A DNA stretch of 45,794 nt from Bacteroidales bacterium (GCA_900769785.1 CAAGHV010000181.1:1-45794), one strand, 5' to 3'. Counted from the stretch's first letter, positions 26,745 to 35,673 are shown. A program made the numbers and translations. Notes: generated by a model not told the origin, from the sequence alone.

Positions 26745-26991
26745 TAAAATAACACTTAGCCAAGTGGTATGACATACGATGTTATGACATATAACCCTAC
26801 GGGTATAGTTTTGACAACCAAAATATTATACTTGCGCAAGCGTCCTAAACAAAGGCTGCAGTAGGACGCACAGGATACGTGTTTTCCTACCCAAAACGCA
26901 GCCAAACTTCCGATTTTTTTGTTTCGTTCCTTGTATCCGACGACAAAAACAAAGATAATTTATTTTGATTATTAATTAAAAAACTAAAGAT
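26745..26991 (+). ncRNA. Candidate structured leader RNA or small RNA
   Basis: The transcript from the promoter at 26710 would hold about 245 non-coding bases. An 8-bp stem pairs GCGTCCTA (26840-26847) with TAGGACGC (26862-26869). Its loop has GGCTGC (26854-26859), which can pair with GCAGCC (26898-26903) to make a pseudoknot. GGATAC (26873-26878) can pair with GTATCC (26933-26938) around a further hairpin (26879-26885 with 26893-26899, one G-U). I could not match it to a known riboswitch. It may be a leader or an independent RNA. Confidence 0.35.
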
Positions 26992-28314
26992 ATGAAGAAG
27001 TTTTTTATGTATGTAATAGCGTTGCTGTTATCACTGCAATATCTGAGTGCACAGAATGTTAATAAATTCTATTCCTTATCGAATATAAGTGATGCACAAA
27101 CCCAAAAGGTAATGGTACGTCCTACTAATCCAAAAGAACAAGTGATACTATCACGAGAACAAAATAAAAGTTTCTTTTTCCTTATCCCTACAAATAGAAA
27201 TGATTCTGTAAAATATGTAGAGATTGATACAGAGTTTGAAGTTCATGATTTCGATTTGTATGGCGATACTATTATCTTTTGTGGCAGAAAGATTGGAGGC
27301 ACACGCGATAGCGGATTTTTTGGAGTGGCTACATTTCAAACATTATTCTCTAATACTCCTTTATGGATTCCTATTGTAGATAGAGAAATTATGCTTTTGG
27401 AAAAAATTCGACTTTATAAAGAAAGTAATTCGTTGTATGCTGCATGCTATGCAGGTCACTATGCTACAGTATATAAATATAATGGTAGTTTTTTGAACAT
27501 AGCATCTTGGCGATATAAATTAGGCGAATACTCGTTGCAATACCCTCACGATACTGTTATAGCAACAGATATGGCTGTAACAAGTAGTTCAATTCTATAT
27601 TTGGGATACGATCAGAGCAACCATAATACTAAACTTTTTAAAGTAGCAAGAAACGTTGCTAATAGTCCAACTATGGATAGGATTGTAGTATTTCCATCCA
27701 ACCATGGAATAGGTGGAGTAATTGAACAAATGAATAAGGATACAGTAATTATTGCCATAGCCGATTGGAGTAGTTTTAATACTAATGTTTATAGAATGGA
27801 TATTAATAATTTATATTATGTATCTTGGCAACATTTGCAAGGATATCATAATAAAACATTTCCTATAGACATTGTTTATAATTCATCAACCAAAAAGATA
27901 CTATTTCTTAATCATTCGTCATTAAATGTATTTCAACCAAACCGTAGAGATGCTCTGTATGAGTTGGAAGCGTTTCCATCAAGTAATTACCATGCCAAGG
28001 TTGTTTATGACCTTAATATACCTTACGAAAACTTTGTATATAACTCCATCGACTTAATATCCCAAAACAAGATCATTGTATGTGGAAGAGACTATAGTAA
28101 CAGCAACTTGTTATTTTTTGAGCAAACAATAACTAAAATGCTGGATGCTACAAACTGTTTAAAGAATACAAAAGAATTAATATCTGTTTCAACTATTAAT
28201 TTATATACATTACCATTTGAAGTAACCAGTCCTAGTTCTGACACAAATAGTAGTTTAAATACACACACAGGCCTTTATAGCATTAATTTTATAAATACAA
28301 ATTGTCAACAATAA
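26992..28314 (+). CDS. Secreted protein of unknown function
   Basis: A 440-residue protein with a clear signal peptide (MKKFFMYVIALLLSLQYLSA, cleavage before QNVNK). The mature part has many short beta-type stretches with repeated aromatic and Asp residues, suggestive of a beta-propeller or other all-beta fold, but no motif was recognised. No type IX sorting domain is visible at the C-terminus (ends INFINTNCQQ). Codon use is A/T-rich like the left half of the window. It lies 21 bases before the next secreted-protein gene, so the two are co-transcribed and may be exported or act together. Confidence 0.75.
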   Translation: MKKFFMYVIALLLSLQYLSAQNVNKFYSLSNISDAQTQKVMVRPTNPKEQVILSREQNKSFFFLIPTNRNDSVKYVEIDTEFEVHDFDLYGDTIIFCGRKIGGTRDSGFFGVATFQTLFSNTPLWIPIVDREIMLLEKIRLYKESNSLYAACYAGHYATVYKYNGSFLNIASWRYKLGEYSLQYPHDTVIATDMAVTSSSILYLGYDQSNHNTKLFKVARNVANSPTMDRIVVFPSNHGIGGVIEQMNKDTVIIAIADWSSFNTNVYRMDINNLYYVSWQHLQGYHNKTFPIDIVYNSSTKKILFLNHSSLNVFQPNRRDALYELEAFPSSNYHAKVVYDLNIPYENFVYNSIDLISQNKIIVCGRDYSNSNLLFFEQTITKMLDATNCLKNTKELISVSTINLYTLPFEVTSPSSDTNSSLNTHTGLYSINFINTNCQQ

Positions 28315-28335
28315 TAATATTAATACAGAATAGTC

Positions 28336-29817
28336 ATGAAAAGAACAATAATAAATAAACCAGTTTCAATAATAAGAGTATTTGCTTTGGCTATAGTTTT
28401 TACGATACTGTTACCATATAATACTATTGCTCAAAACTATTACCAGAGACCCATACAACCGGAAAATTATCTATATCTTCCCTCTTTTATAGAACATGGG
28501 TTAGGATTAGATATTTATGAAAATATGAGGAATGTTGGCACCAATTATTATGGGGTACTAAATGAGTGTGTTCATGGTAATTTCGATTCCACTTTTGCAC
28601 TTCCTTCGGAAGGTATATCGCAGAAGTTTATGATAGATTCTGCTATCACAATAGGTGGTGTTGCATTATTCAGAAAAATGGATTCCGAAGAAGAAGTAGA
28701 TTCGTGGGCATTTGAAGATTCTGTTCAAATTCGAAGTCTCAACCACGACACAATTTATCGCTCTGTAAGTATTGCTCATTCCTCGAAACCAAAGTTTTTA
28801 ACCGGAGTTTTTGAATATTATTTCGACAGCCTTACAATATCCACTCCATTTACCGTGGTAAGAACTTATTCGAGAGAAAATTATAGAACAGAAAATGCTT
28901 GTCGTAATGCTGCTGTATTATGCTCAAGAAGAAGTACTGATAATAATCAAGAATGTCATTCTTACCAACGCCCAAGTTTTAAATATTATGGCGACTCTTT
29001 ATGGTACGACTTGAAAGATGATCCATATAAAGAATCTCAATATGTTTCAGATTCTTCATTATGGAATGGTTTATATTATTTTTTTACCGACTCGCTATAT
29101 ACCGACCTATACATGTTGCCAATCTACAAAAAAGTAGCGGAGCCTAAACAAACTATACGTGTAGAGGTTGGCCCGGAACATTATTGTGGCAATGTAGAGG
29201 GCGGTGGAGTATATGATAGACTTACTTATGTAACTCTACAGGCAACCGCCAACGAAAACTATCGCTTTGCACAATGGCATGATGGAAATACCGAGAATCC
29301 TCGAACCATACGGGTTATGAGCGATAGCACATTTACTGCTATATTCGATACTGCATTCAATGTTAATGTGTCGGTAGAACCTGCCGGTAGCGGCAATGTG
29401 TTGGGGGGAGGCAGCTATGCGATGGGTAGCGAAGCAACGCTACGTGTTGGCACCAGAGCTAACTACTACTTTATTAAGTGGAACGATGGCAACCGCGATA
29501 ACCCTCGAACAATAACAGTTATGAGCGACACCACATTGGTAGCAATACTAGACACCGTTCCACCCTCTACCATTAATATGGCAGAGATAGGGAACGCAAT
29601 AACCATCAGCCCAAACCCTGCCACCACTATCCTAAACATAGAGTTGTCCCAAAGTTGTACCACAGAACTGCGCAACATCAAAGGCGTGCTTATCGAAACC
29701 AAGCAGCTGCAAGCCAACGCCACGCAGTGGAACATCGAAGCACTGCCACCGGGGGTGTATATGCTTACATTCCGCAACAAAGATTGGGTAATAACCCGCA
29801 AGTTTGTAAAGAAATAA
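28336..29817 (+). CDS. Type IX secreted protein with two InlB B-type repeats
   Basis: A 493-residue secreted protein. A signal peptide (about 1-33, ending YNTIAQ) is followed by about 245 residues with no recognised fold. Then come two tandem ~68-residue repeats of the divergent InlB B type (about 275-412), each with GNV.GGG.Y, YRFAQWHDGN or YYFIKWNDGN, NPRTI.VMSD and a T..AI.DT end. The C-terminal ~75 residues (ITISPNPATTILNIEL ... PPGVYMLTFRNKDWVITRKFVKK) form a type A sorting domain of the type IX system. SprA, the translocon, is encoded at 35737-43005. It is predicted to be exported to the cell surface; function unknown. Confidence 0.88.
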   Translation: MKRTIINKPVSIIRVFALAIVFTILLPYNTIAQNYYQRPIQPENYLYLPSFIEHGLGLDIYENMRNVGTNYYGVLNECVHGNFDSTFALPSEGISQKFMIDSAITIGGVALFRKMDSEEEVDSWAFEDSVQIRSLNHDTIYRSVSIAHSSKPKFLTGVFEYYFDSLTISTPFTVVRTYSRENYRTENACRNAAVLCSRRSTDNNQECHSYQRPSFKYYGDSLWYDLKDDPYKESQYVSDSSLWNGLYYFFTDSLYTDLYMLPIYKKVAEPKQTIRVEVGPEHYCGNVEGGGVYDRLTYVTLQATANENYRFAQWHDGNTENPRTIRVMSDSTFTAIFDTAFNVNVSVEPAGSGNVLGGGSYAMGSEATLRVGTRANYYFIKWNDGNRDNPRTITVMSDTTLVAILDTVPPSTINMAEIGNAITISPNPATTILNIELSQSCTTELRNIKGVLIETKQLQANATQWNIEALPPGVYMLTFRNKDWVITRKFVKK

Positions 29818-29827
29818 TGTTTACCTG

Positions 29828-29861
29828 CCACTCCATATATAATTACCAATATATGGAGTGG
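29828..29861 (+). terminator. Terminator after the type IX cargo gene
   Basis: A perfect 13-bp stem (29828-29840 with 29849-29861) with an eight-base loop, then AGTTTTATT. It lies 11 bases after the stop codon. Confidence 0.85.
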
Positions 29862-29950
29862 AGTTTTATTGGAATCGAAAGAGGTAACACATTGAGGCAA
29901 TAACAATAAAATTTGTAGTATCGTATAGTTATAGTGTGGAAAAAAAGACG

Positions 29951-29958
29951 TATATTTG
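29951..29958 (+). promoter_or_regulatory. -7 element for the nadC operon
   Basis: TATATTTG matches TAnnTTTG. The open frame that runs back from nadC to 29956 overlaps it, so that extension is not translated. It predicts a leader of about 225 bases. Confidence 0.7.
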
Positions 29959-30070
29959 CAAACGAAACGACGTAGTATAAAGCCACAGTATATAGCCACA
30001 ACAGATTGTACTACACCATGTTTCGATAAAGTTTTATTGTCTCAACACGAACGAGAAAAAGATTACATAT

Positions 30071-30187
30071 ATGAAAAAACAGAAAAAGGAATATCGCAAA
30101 GGCACATCAAGCGAGGGCAACAAAGGTGTTGCTTGGGATTTTTTCTGTTGTCTTTTTGTTTCACACAACAACTTATTTGCGTTATGA
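30071..30187 (+). CDS. 38-codon leader ORF overlapping the nadC start
   Basis: ATG at 30071 opens a 38-residue basic, Cys-containing peptide (MKKQKKEYRKGTSSEGNKGV, then AWDFFCCLFVSHNNLFAL). Its TGA (30185-30187) overlaps the nadC ATG (30184-30186) as ATGA, the layout of translational coupling. The leader also contains the stem CAAC-GTTG near 30119-30134. No homologue is known to me. It could be a chance frame in a 225-base leader; the exact stop-start overlap is the reason to report it. Confidence 0.4.
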   Translation: MKKQKKEYRKGTSSEGNKGVAWDFFCCLFVSHNNLFAL

Positions 30188-31029
30188 ATATACCTAATTT
30201 AGACGAGCTGATTATGTCGGCCCTTCGCGAGGATATAGGCGATGGCGACCACAGCACACTTGCATGTATTCCGGCCAACTACCAAGGCAAAGCTCAGATG
30301 AAAGCCAAAGCCGACGGAATTATATGCGGAATAGAAGTTGGCAAACGAGTATTCGAACTTGTAGATGCCAACACACGTGTAACCACACTTATCAACGACG
30401 GCGACCGCATGAAGAAAGGCGACCTGATAATGATAGTGGAAGGTGCTTCGGCATCGATACTGACGGCCGAACGTACAGCGCTGAACTTTATGCAACGCCT
30501 CAGCGGTATAGCCACACAAACCAACTACATGGTAGCCATGCTTGAGGGGCTGCACACACGCCTGCTGGATACCCGCAAAACAACTCCCAATATGCGCCTG
30601 CTGGAAAAATATGCCGTTAAGACCGGCGGAGGCACCAACCACCGCATAGGACTATACGACATGATTATGCTTAAAGACAACCACATCGACTTTGCGGGCG
30701 GCATACCACAGGCCATAGAACGCACCCACGAATATCTGAAAGCCAAAGGCAAGGACTTGAAGATTGAGATAGAGGTAAGAAATATGGACGAGCTGGAAGA
30801 GGTGATGAAAGTAGGCGGCGTACACCGCATTATGCTCGACAACTTCTCGCCCGACGAGCTGAAGAAAGCCGTAGTACGCATCGGGGGAAAATACGAAACC
30901 GAAGCGTCGGGAGGAATAACCGAAGCCACCCTACGCAACTATGCCGAAAGCGGTGTAGATTTTATATCGGTAGGGGCTCTTACCCACCACATCAAGAGTT
31001 TGGACATAAGTTTGGTGAGCTACAACTAA
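30184..31029 (+). CDS. nadC: Nicotinate-nucleotide pyrophosphorylase (carboxylating)
   Basis: This 281-residue enzyme converts quinolinate and PRPP to nicotinate mononucleotide in de novo NAD synthesis. It has LDELIMSALREDIGDGDHST, ERTALNFMQRLSGIAT, LDTRKTTPNMRLLEKYAVKTGGGTNHRIGLYDMIMLKDNHI with the catalytic basic residues, VEVRNMDELEEV, MLDNF, and EASGGITEATLRNYAESGVDFISVG. The frame is open to 29956, but it includes the promoter, so the ATG at 30184 is taken. nadA and nadB are not in the window. It heads an operon with three unrelated genes. Confidence 0.95.
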   Translation: MNIPNLDELIMSALREDIGDGDHSTLACIPANYQGKAQMKAKADGIICGIEVGKRVFELVDANTRVTTLINDGDRMKKGDLIMIVEGASASILTAERTALNFMQRLSGIATQTNYMVAMLEGLHTRLLDTRKTTPNMRLLEKYAVKTGGGTNHRIGLYDMIMLKDNHIDFAGGIPQAIERTHEYLKAKGKDLKIEIEVRNMDELEEVMKVGGVHRIMLDNFSPDELKKAVVRIGGKYETEASGGITEATLRNYAESGVDFISVGALTHHIKSLDISLVSYN

Positions 31030-31039
31030 TACTCTATCG

Positions 31040-32020
31040 ATGAAGATAAAGGCAATAGACGTCGAACAGCTGTACCACACCTACCTACGCAAAGGCCTCT
31101 ACTGGCGGCCCACACGTACGTTTATCCACTACATACGTAAGTTGGTGTTGCCCGGTTTTCAGGGTGTACCCCTGTTCGACGTGCTTACCTTCTTTGTCAA
31201 AGGGCTGATGAAGGGCTCCATAAACACTAGGGCCAAGGCGCTAAGTTTCTCGTTCTTCATGGCTCTGTTTCCGATGCTACTCTTCATGTTTACGCTTCTG
31301 CCCTACTTCCCGATACATGGAATACTCGACGAGTTATACACCAACCTACAAGAGTTGTTACCGGCCAACGTATATGGCCCGGTGATACAAACCATCAACG
31401 AGGTATTTAGCCACAAGCACAACACCCTGCTATCGGTGGGTTTTCTGGCCACGCTGTTCGTGTCGGTCAACGGCATGGACTCCATAATACAGGCTTTCAA
31501 CCAATCTACCAATACTATAGAGAGCCGTAGTTTCATTAAGCGGAAGCTGATATGCTTGTACTTGGTAGTACTGCTATACTTTCTTATCACCTTTGTGCTG
31601 TCGATAATGCTGGGCTACAAAAAGCTGATGATGTACTTCATAGACACTGGTATCCTGACCAAAAACTTCTGGTACTACGCCCTCAATGTGGGTCGTTGGG
31701 TGATATCGGTTGGGCTTACGATGGCCATAATTTCGGGTATATACTATGTGGCGCCCGTAAAGAAGCAGCGTCTGGGATTTGTATCGGCCGGCTCTACCCT
31801 CTCCACCGTGCTGTTCTTCCTTGCAACCGGAGGCTTCAACTTTTATATCAGCAACTTCTCCAAATACAACGCCCTCTACGGTTCCATAGGAACGCTGATC
31901 ATATTATTGCTGTGGATATACCTGTCGGCGTGTATATTACTTATAGGCTATGAGCTGAATATAAGCATAGCCAACAGCAAGATTCACCGCAATCTGCTTA
32001 CAAAAGAAATCAAGTATTAA
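31040..32020 (+). CDS. YihY/UPF0761 family membrane protein
   Basis: A 326-residue integral membrane protein with about six transmembrane helices. It has the YihY (formerly BrkB/RNase BN) family pattern: NTRAKALSFSFFMALFPMLLFMFTLLPYFP, LLPANVYGPV, a VGFLATLFVSVNGMDSII helix, and NALYGSIGTLIILLLWIYLSACILLIGYELN near the C-terminus. A nuclease role once proposed for this family is not accepted; the true function is unknown and transport has been suggested. It lies 10 bases after nadC and 19 before the thioesterase gene. Confidence 0.92.
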   Translation: MKIKAIDVEQLYHTYLRKGLYWRPTRTFIHYIRKLVLPGFQGVPLFDVLTFFVKGLMKGSINTRAKALSFSFFMALFPMLLFMFTLLPYFPIHGILDELYTNLQELLPANVYGPVIQTINEVFSHKHNTLLSVGFLATLFVSVNGMDSIIQAFNQSTNTIESRSFIKRKLICLYLVVLLYFLITFVLSIMLGYKKLMMYFIDTGILTKNFWYYALNVGRWVISVGLTMAIISGIYYVAPVKKQRLGFVSAGSTLSTVLFFLATGGFNFYISNFSKYNALYGSIGTLIILLLWIYLSACILLIGYELNISIANSKIHRNLLTKEIKY

Positions 32021-32039
32021 CGAAATAAAACACTATTAT

Positions 32040-32423
32040 ATGGAAATAAATATCAACGTAGGAATAGAAAACACACTGACCAAAACCGTTAGCGACCGCG
32101 ATTCGGCAGCCAACCATGGCTCGGGATTGTTGCCCGTATTTGCCACTCCGGCAATGGTGGCTTTCATGGAACAAACAGCTCATTGCAGCGTGGGCAACCT
32201 ATTGCCCGAGGGCTACACCACCGTGGGTATCGAAATCAATGTTAAGCACATCAAGGCTACACCCATGGGTATGGCGGTTCGCTGCCACTCCGTGCTAAGC
32301 AAAGTGGAAGGCAAACGCCTATACTTCGACATCCAAGCCTACGACGAAGTGGCTCAGATAGGCGAGGCTACCCATGTTCGCTACATAGTGGAATCAGAAA
32401 AATTTATGAGTAAAATAAAATAA
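32040..32423 (+). CDS. Hot-dog fold acyl-CoA thioesterase (FlK-like)
   Basis: A 127-residue single hot-dog protein. The segment LLPVFATPAMVAFMEQTAHCSVGNLLPEGYTTVGIEINVKHIKATPMGMAV is typical of the thioesterase group that includes fluoroacetyl-CoA thioesterase. The Glu in FMEQTAH and nearby Thr/His are the probable catalytic residues. It likely hydrolyses a small acyl-CoA; the substrate is unknown. The last residues (EKFMSKIK) are a short basic tail. It is in the middle of the nadC operon. Confidence 0.88.
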   Translation: MEININVGIENTLTKTVSDRDSAANHGSGLLPVFATPAMVAFMEQTAHCSVGNLLPEGYTTVGIEINVKHIKATPMGMAVRCHSVLSKVEGKRLYFDIQAYDEVAQIGEATHVRYIVESEKFMSKIK

Positions 32424-32448
32424 TCACTCACCTTTATAACATCCGGCA

Positions 32449-33651
32449 ATGATAATAGTTAAAGAAAGAAACAAGGTAATAAACGAAGCTCCGTCGGGCG
32501 AGAGCTTTAAGATGATAGCCAAAACAATGTTCGGCCTTGAGGAGGTACTGGCCGAAGAGCTGCGTGCATTAGGCGCACAGGACGTAACGCCCATCAACCG
32601 TGCTGTGGCTTTTACCGGCACCATGCAAACCCTCTACAAAGCCAACTACGCCTGCCGCACCGCCCTGGCCATACTCAAACCCTTTGCCGAGTTTGAGGCA
32701 AACAACGAGCAGGAGCTGTACGACAACGTATATAAGATTAAGTGGGAACAGATTTTGGACGTCGATTGTAAGTTTTTCATCGAGTCGGCAGCCAACAGCA
32801 AGATATTCACCAATTCGTACTACGCCGCCCTTAAGATGAAGGACGCCATAGTAGATCGCTTCCGCCGCATGTTCGGCCGCCGTCCTACTATCGACACCGA
32901 GAATGCCGACTACAAGTTCAACATTCACATCAACGCCAACAAGGTTACGCTTCTGATGAACAGTTCGGGCGAATCGCTCCACAAGCGCGGATACCGCCAA
33001 GGCGTGGGAATAGCACCCATCAACGAGGTGCTGGCAGCAGGACTCATACAGCTGAGCGGTTGGAAAGCCGACTGCCACTTCTTCGACCCCATGTGTGGAT
33101 CGGGTACCATACTAATCGAAGCGGCTATGTATGCCAACAACATACCGGCACAATACTACCGTAAAAAGTTCGGCTTTATGCGCTGGAAAGAGTTTAACAA
33201 CAGCGAGTGGAAAGGAGTAAAAGAGCGTTTGGACCGCGGCATACGCGAGTTTGAATACGAGATATGGGGCAGTGATATAGACCCGACAGTCATAGATCAG
33301 GCCGAAAAGAACCTGCGTTTCGCCAAGCTGCACCACGACGTTTGCTTGTTCCCAAACTCGTTCGAGTTTCAAGATGCACCCGAGGGTGAATGTATGATTA
33401 TCACCAATCCGCCTTATGGCGAACGCATCTCGGTGGAGGATATCACCAACCTCTACAGTATGATTGGCGACCGCTTTAAGAGTTTTGGCGACGGCAAAAC
33501 GGCATGGCTTATCACGTCCGACTTCCGCGCCATGAAGAGCATAGGCCTGAAAACAAGCCGAAAGATACAGCTATACAACGGCGCTTTGGAATGCCGTTTC
33601 CTCAAGTTTGAACTGTACGACGGCTCGAAAAAAGCCAAATACAACGACTAG
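32449..33651 (+). CDS. THUMP-domain class I RNA methyltransferase (RlmL/TrmN-like)
   Basis: A 400-residue SAM-dependent RNA methyltransferase. The N-terminal part (FKMIAKTMFGLEEVLAEELRALGAQ..., about 20-160) is a ferredoxin-like plus THUMP RNA-binding module. The catalytic Rossmann domain follows, with LHKRGYRQGVGIAPINEVLAAGLI, FFDPMCGSGTILIEAA and the NPPYGERI motif IV, typical of exocyclic N2-guanine methylation. Target is probably 23S rRNA (as RlmL G2445) or tRNA. It is the last gene of the nadC operon; a strong terminator follows at 33672. The start could lie some codons downstream. Confidence 0.92.
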   Translation: MIIVKERNKVINEAPSGESFKMIAKTMFGLEEVLAEELRALGAQDVTPINRAVAFTGTMQTLYKANYACRTALAILKPFAEFEANNEQELYDNVYKIKWEQILDVDCKFFIESAANSKIFTNSYYAALKMKDAIVDRFRRMFGRRPTIDTENADYKFNIHINANKVTLLMNSSGESLHKRGYRQGVGIAPINEVLAAGLIQLSGWKADCHFFDPMCGSGTILIEAAMYANNIPAQYYRKKFGFMRWKEFNNSEWKGVKERLDRGIREFEYEIWGSDIDPTVIDQAEKNLRFAKLHHDVCLFPNSFEFQDAPEGECMIITNPPYGERISVEDITNLYSMIGDRFKSFGDGKTAWLITSDFRAMKSIGLKTSRKIQLYNGALECRFLKFELYDGSKKAKYND

Positions 33652-33671
33652 CTGATTTATAATAAATATCG

Positions 33672-33702
33672 AGATATGTATCCTCCCGGGAGGTGCATAT
33701 CT
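33672..33702 (+). terminator. Terminator of the nadC operon
   Basis: The stem pairs AGATATG (33672-33678) with CATATCT (33696-33702), and CCTCCC (33682-33687) with GGGAGG (33688-33693), around small internal loops. A run of seven T follows. Confidence 0.85.
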
Positions 33703-33727
33703 TTTTTTGTACCAACACTCAAAAACA

Positions 33728-35338
33728 ATGAAACGCGATACTGCAAACAAACTTGCCACTGCGGTGGCCGTATTGGTCATTGCCCTATATGGCCTGCAGC
33801 TCCACTACCGCTATCTGGCAGAGTTCCCGGCCTTCGTCCACTCCTGGAGCCAAACCGACCGCTATGCCATAGCAATAGGTTTTTTGAACAACGATTTCGA
33901 CCTCTTCCACCCCGAAACGCTGATACTAAACAAGCAGTTTCCCCACTGGTGGAAGCACGCCGACAGCAGCGCCATCACCGCCGTGGATTTCCCTATACAC
34001 GAATATGCCGTGGCGGCAGCCATGCGCCTATCGGGCAACACCTCGCCCATAGTGTTCCGCCTATGCACCCTGCTGGTGGCTCTGGTAGGCATGGCGTTCC
34101 TCTACAAGCTGGCCCACGAGCTTACAGGCCACTGGACTAAGGCCCTGCCGGTGGCATTGGTGGCCATGACTTCGCCGGTGTATGCCTACTATGCGGCAGG
34201 CTTCATTCCGGGTGTGCCGGCACTCAGCTTTGCCATCATCGCCCTATGGGCCTACCTCCGCTACCTGCGGGGCAATGGCCGATACTTTGCCGTGGCTATG
34301 GCCATGGCCGCCGTGGCCACTCTTATACGCACATCGTTTGCAATATTGCCCGTGGCCATGGTGTGTTTCGAAGTGCTACGAGCCATACTACGCCGCACCT
34401 CCCTGCGGCCCAAACTGCCCGCCATCGTGCTTTCGGCAGCAGCCGTAGGCGGCTACATGGCGTGGAACGCACACCTACGCAGCCTCTACGACACGGTGTT
34501 TCTGAGCGGGCTGATGCCTGCCCAAGATGTGGCCGAATTGAAAACCCTACTAGGCCGGGCCGCCGACAACTGGCGGTACAGCTATTTTTCAAAGTTCCAG
34601 CAGTGGCTGTTTGTTGCCGTAGCGGTAGCCGCCGTGGCATGGGCTGTGTATAAGCGTTTCCGCAAGCGGAAAACAGTTTCGGCCGAGGGTGAAAAACCTG
34701 CCGACACGTCGCTGTGGATATTTGTAGGCGGGTATATGGTGGGCTGTGCCATGTTTGCCATAGCCATGGCAAAGCAGGCTCCGGACCACGACTACTACTT
34801 TATCGACACCCTGCTGCTGCCCACCCTCCTGGCCTTGACCCTTACGCTTAAGGCCTTGCCCAAGCCCAACGGACGCATTGCCACCCTTGTGGCAATAATA
34901 ATAGTGGGTGTGGTGGGCGCCAAAATGCTGGTAGATGCAAGCAAAGACATGAAACGACGACGCAACAACGACGACCGTGCATACATTACAGCCCAAGCCT
35001 TTGAAGGCTCCGAGGCGTGGCTCGACAGCATTGGCGTAGGCCCGGAGGCAAAAATTATGGCGATGTATGCCTATCCGCAAAACGCCCCCTTTATACTTAT
35101 GAACCGCCGTGGATATACCATGATGTGGTATGACGACGACATTGTAAGCGCCGGCATGAAATTCCCATACGACTATATTGTGATAGAAAACAGGCGTTTC
35201 CGCAACGATTTTCCCTACCACAGCAAGTACCTGGGGCACCTGCAACCCTTGGCTACCAACGGCAAAATAACCCTCTGCCACTACTCCGACAGCGTGGTAA
35301 TACACCGTGTGGAAGATTTTGAGATAGCCGCAAAATAA
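33728..35338 (+). CDS. Polytopic membrane protein, GT39/ArnT-like glycosyltransferase candidate
   Basis: A 536-residue protein with about ten hydrophobic helices in the first 400 residues and a C-terminal soluble domain. After the first helix comes HSWSQTDRYAIAIGFLNNDFDLFHPETLILNK, a luminal loop with the acidic residue typical of GT39/PMT-like and ArnT-like glycosyltransferases (GT-C fold), and DFPIHEYAVAAAMRLSG. It probably transfers a sugar from a polyprenyl phosphate in the inner membrane; donor and acceptor are unknown. The ATG at 33728 is preferred over a TTG at 33707 right after the terminator. GC content and codon use are higher than in any neighbour (60-67% GC in many lines), a possible sign of transfer. 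Confidence 0.7.
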   Translation: MKRDTANKLATAVAVLVIALYGLQLHYRYLAEFPAFVHSWSQTDRYAIAIGFLNNDFDLFHPETLILNKQFPHWWKHADSSAITAVDFPIHEYAVAAAMRLSGNTSPIVFRLCTLLVALVGMAFLYKLAHELTGHWTKALPVALVAMTSPVYAYYAAGFIPGVPALSFAIIALWAYLRYLRGNGRYFAVAMAMAAVATLIRTSFAILPVAMVCFEVLRAILRRTSLRPKLPAIVLSAAAVGGYMAWNAHLRSLYDTVFLSGLMPAQDVAELKTLLGRAADNWRYSYFSKFQQWLFVAVAVAAVAWAVYKRFRKRKTVSAEGEKPADTSLWIFVGGYMVGCAMFAIAMAKQAPDHDYYFIDTLLLPTLLALTLTLKALPKPNGRIATLVAIIIVGVVGAKMLVDASKDMKRRRNNDDRAYITAQAFEGSEAWLDSIGVGPEAKIMAMYAYPQNAPFILMNRRGYTMMWYDDDIVSAGMKFPYDYIVIENRRFRNDFPYHSKYLGHLQPLATNGKITLCHYSDSVVIHRVEDFEIAAK

Positions 35339-35453
35339 CACCCTTTCGGGGAAAACAGCCACATACATAGGCCGTAATAGGGGGCAAAGCCTTGGCATAT
35401 ACCCCCCACTCCCACCCTTTCGGGAAACGACGGTTGGGCGCCGGAAAAACCGC

Positions 35454-35572
35454 ACCCGAGTGCAACGCGGCTCCCACTCGGGTGCCGGTATATGCCGCAG
35501 TCGGGTAAGAGGTTGATGGCACTCGGGTGAGAGATTGGTCTGAGTCGGGTGGAATTTTTGCCACACCCGGGT
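35454..35572. repeat. 22-bp phased repeat array (array E)
   Basis: Six copies of the 8-base core ANYCGGGT (first copy inverted, ACCCGAGT) start at 35454, 35476, 35499, 35521, 35543 and 35565, so at steps of 22, 23, 22, 22 and 22. A weaker ACCCCACA is at 35587, again 22 away. The bases between cores are not conserved. The spacers of 14-15 bases are too short for CRISPR. Confidence 0.75.
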
Positions 35573-35673
35573 GCCAACATAGCCCCACCCCACATGCCTG
35601 CCGGCTTTTGCCGAAAAGGCATTATCCGCAAGCCGACAACATTATGTTTAACAACCAATTATACTAAAAAGAA

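Noticed and set aside
26756..26780. tRNA-like D-arm sequence (GCCAAGTGGTA)
   Set aside because: No acceptor stem, anticodon arm or T-arm with TTC follows; it is a chance match.
29956..30183. N-terminal 76-residue extension of NadC
   Set aside because: It starts inside the promoter -7 element, so it cannot be in the transcript; the ATG at 30184 fits the family length.
35454..35572. Possible CRISPR array
   Set aside because: The core is eight bases and the spacers 14-15; no cas genes are in the window. CRISPR repeats are about 24-40 with spacers of similar size.
34589..35593. Long minus-strand frame of 334 residues opposite the GC-rich membrane protein
   Set aside because: It is a shadow frame caused by high GC; composition is unlike a protein and it overlaps a well-supported gene with membrane helices.
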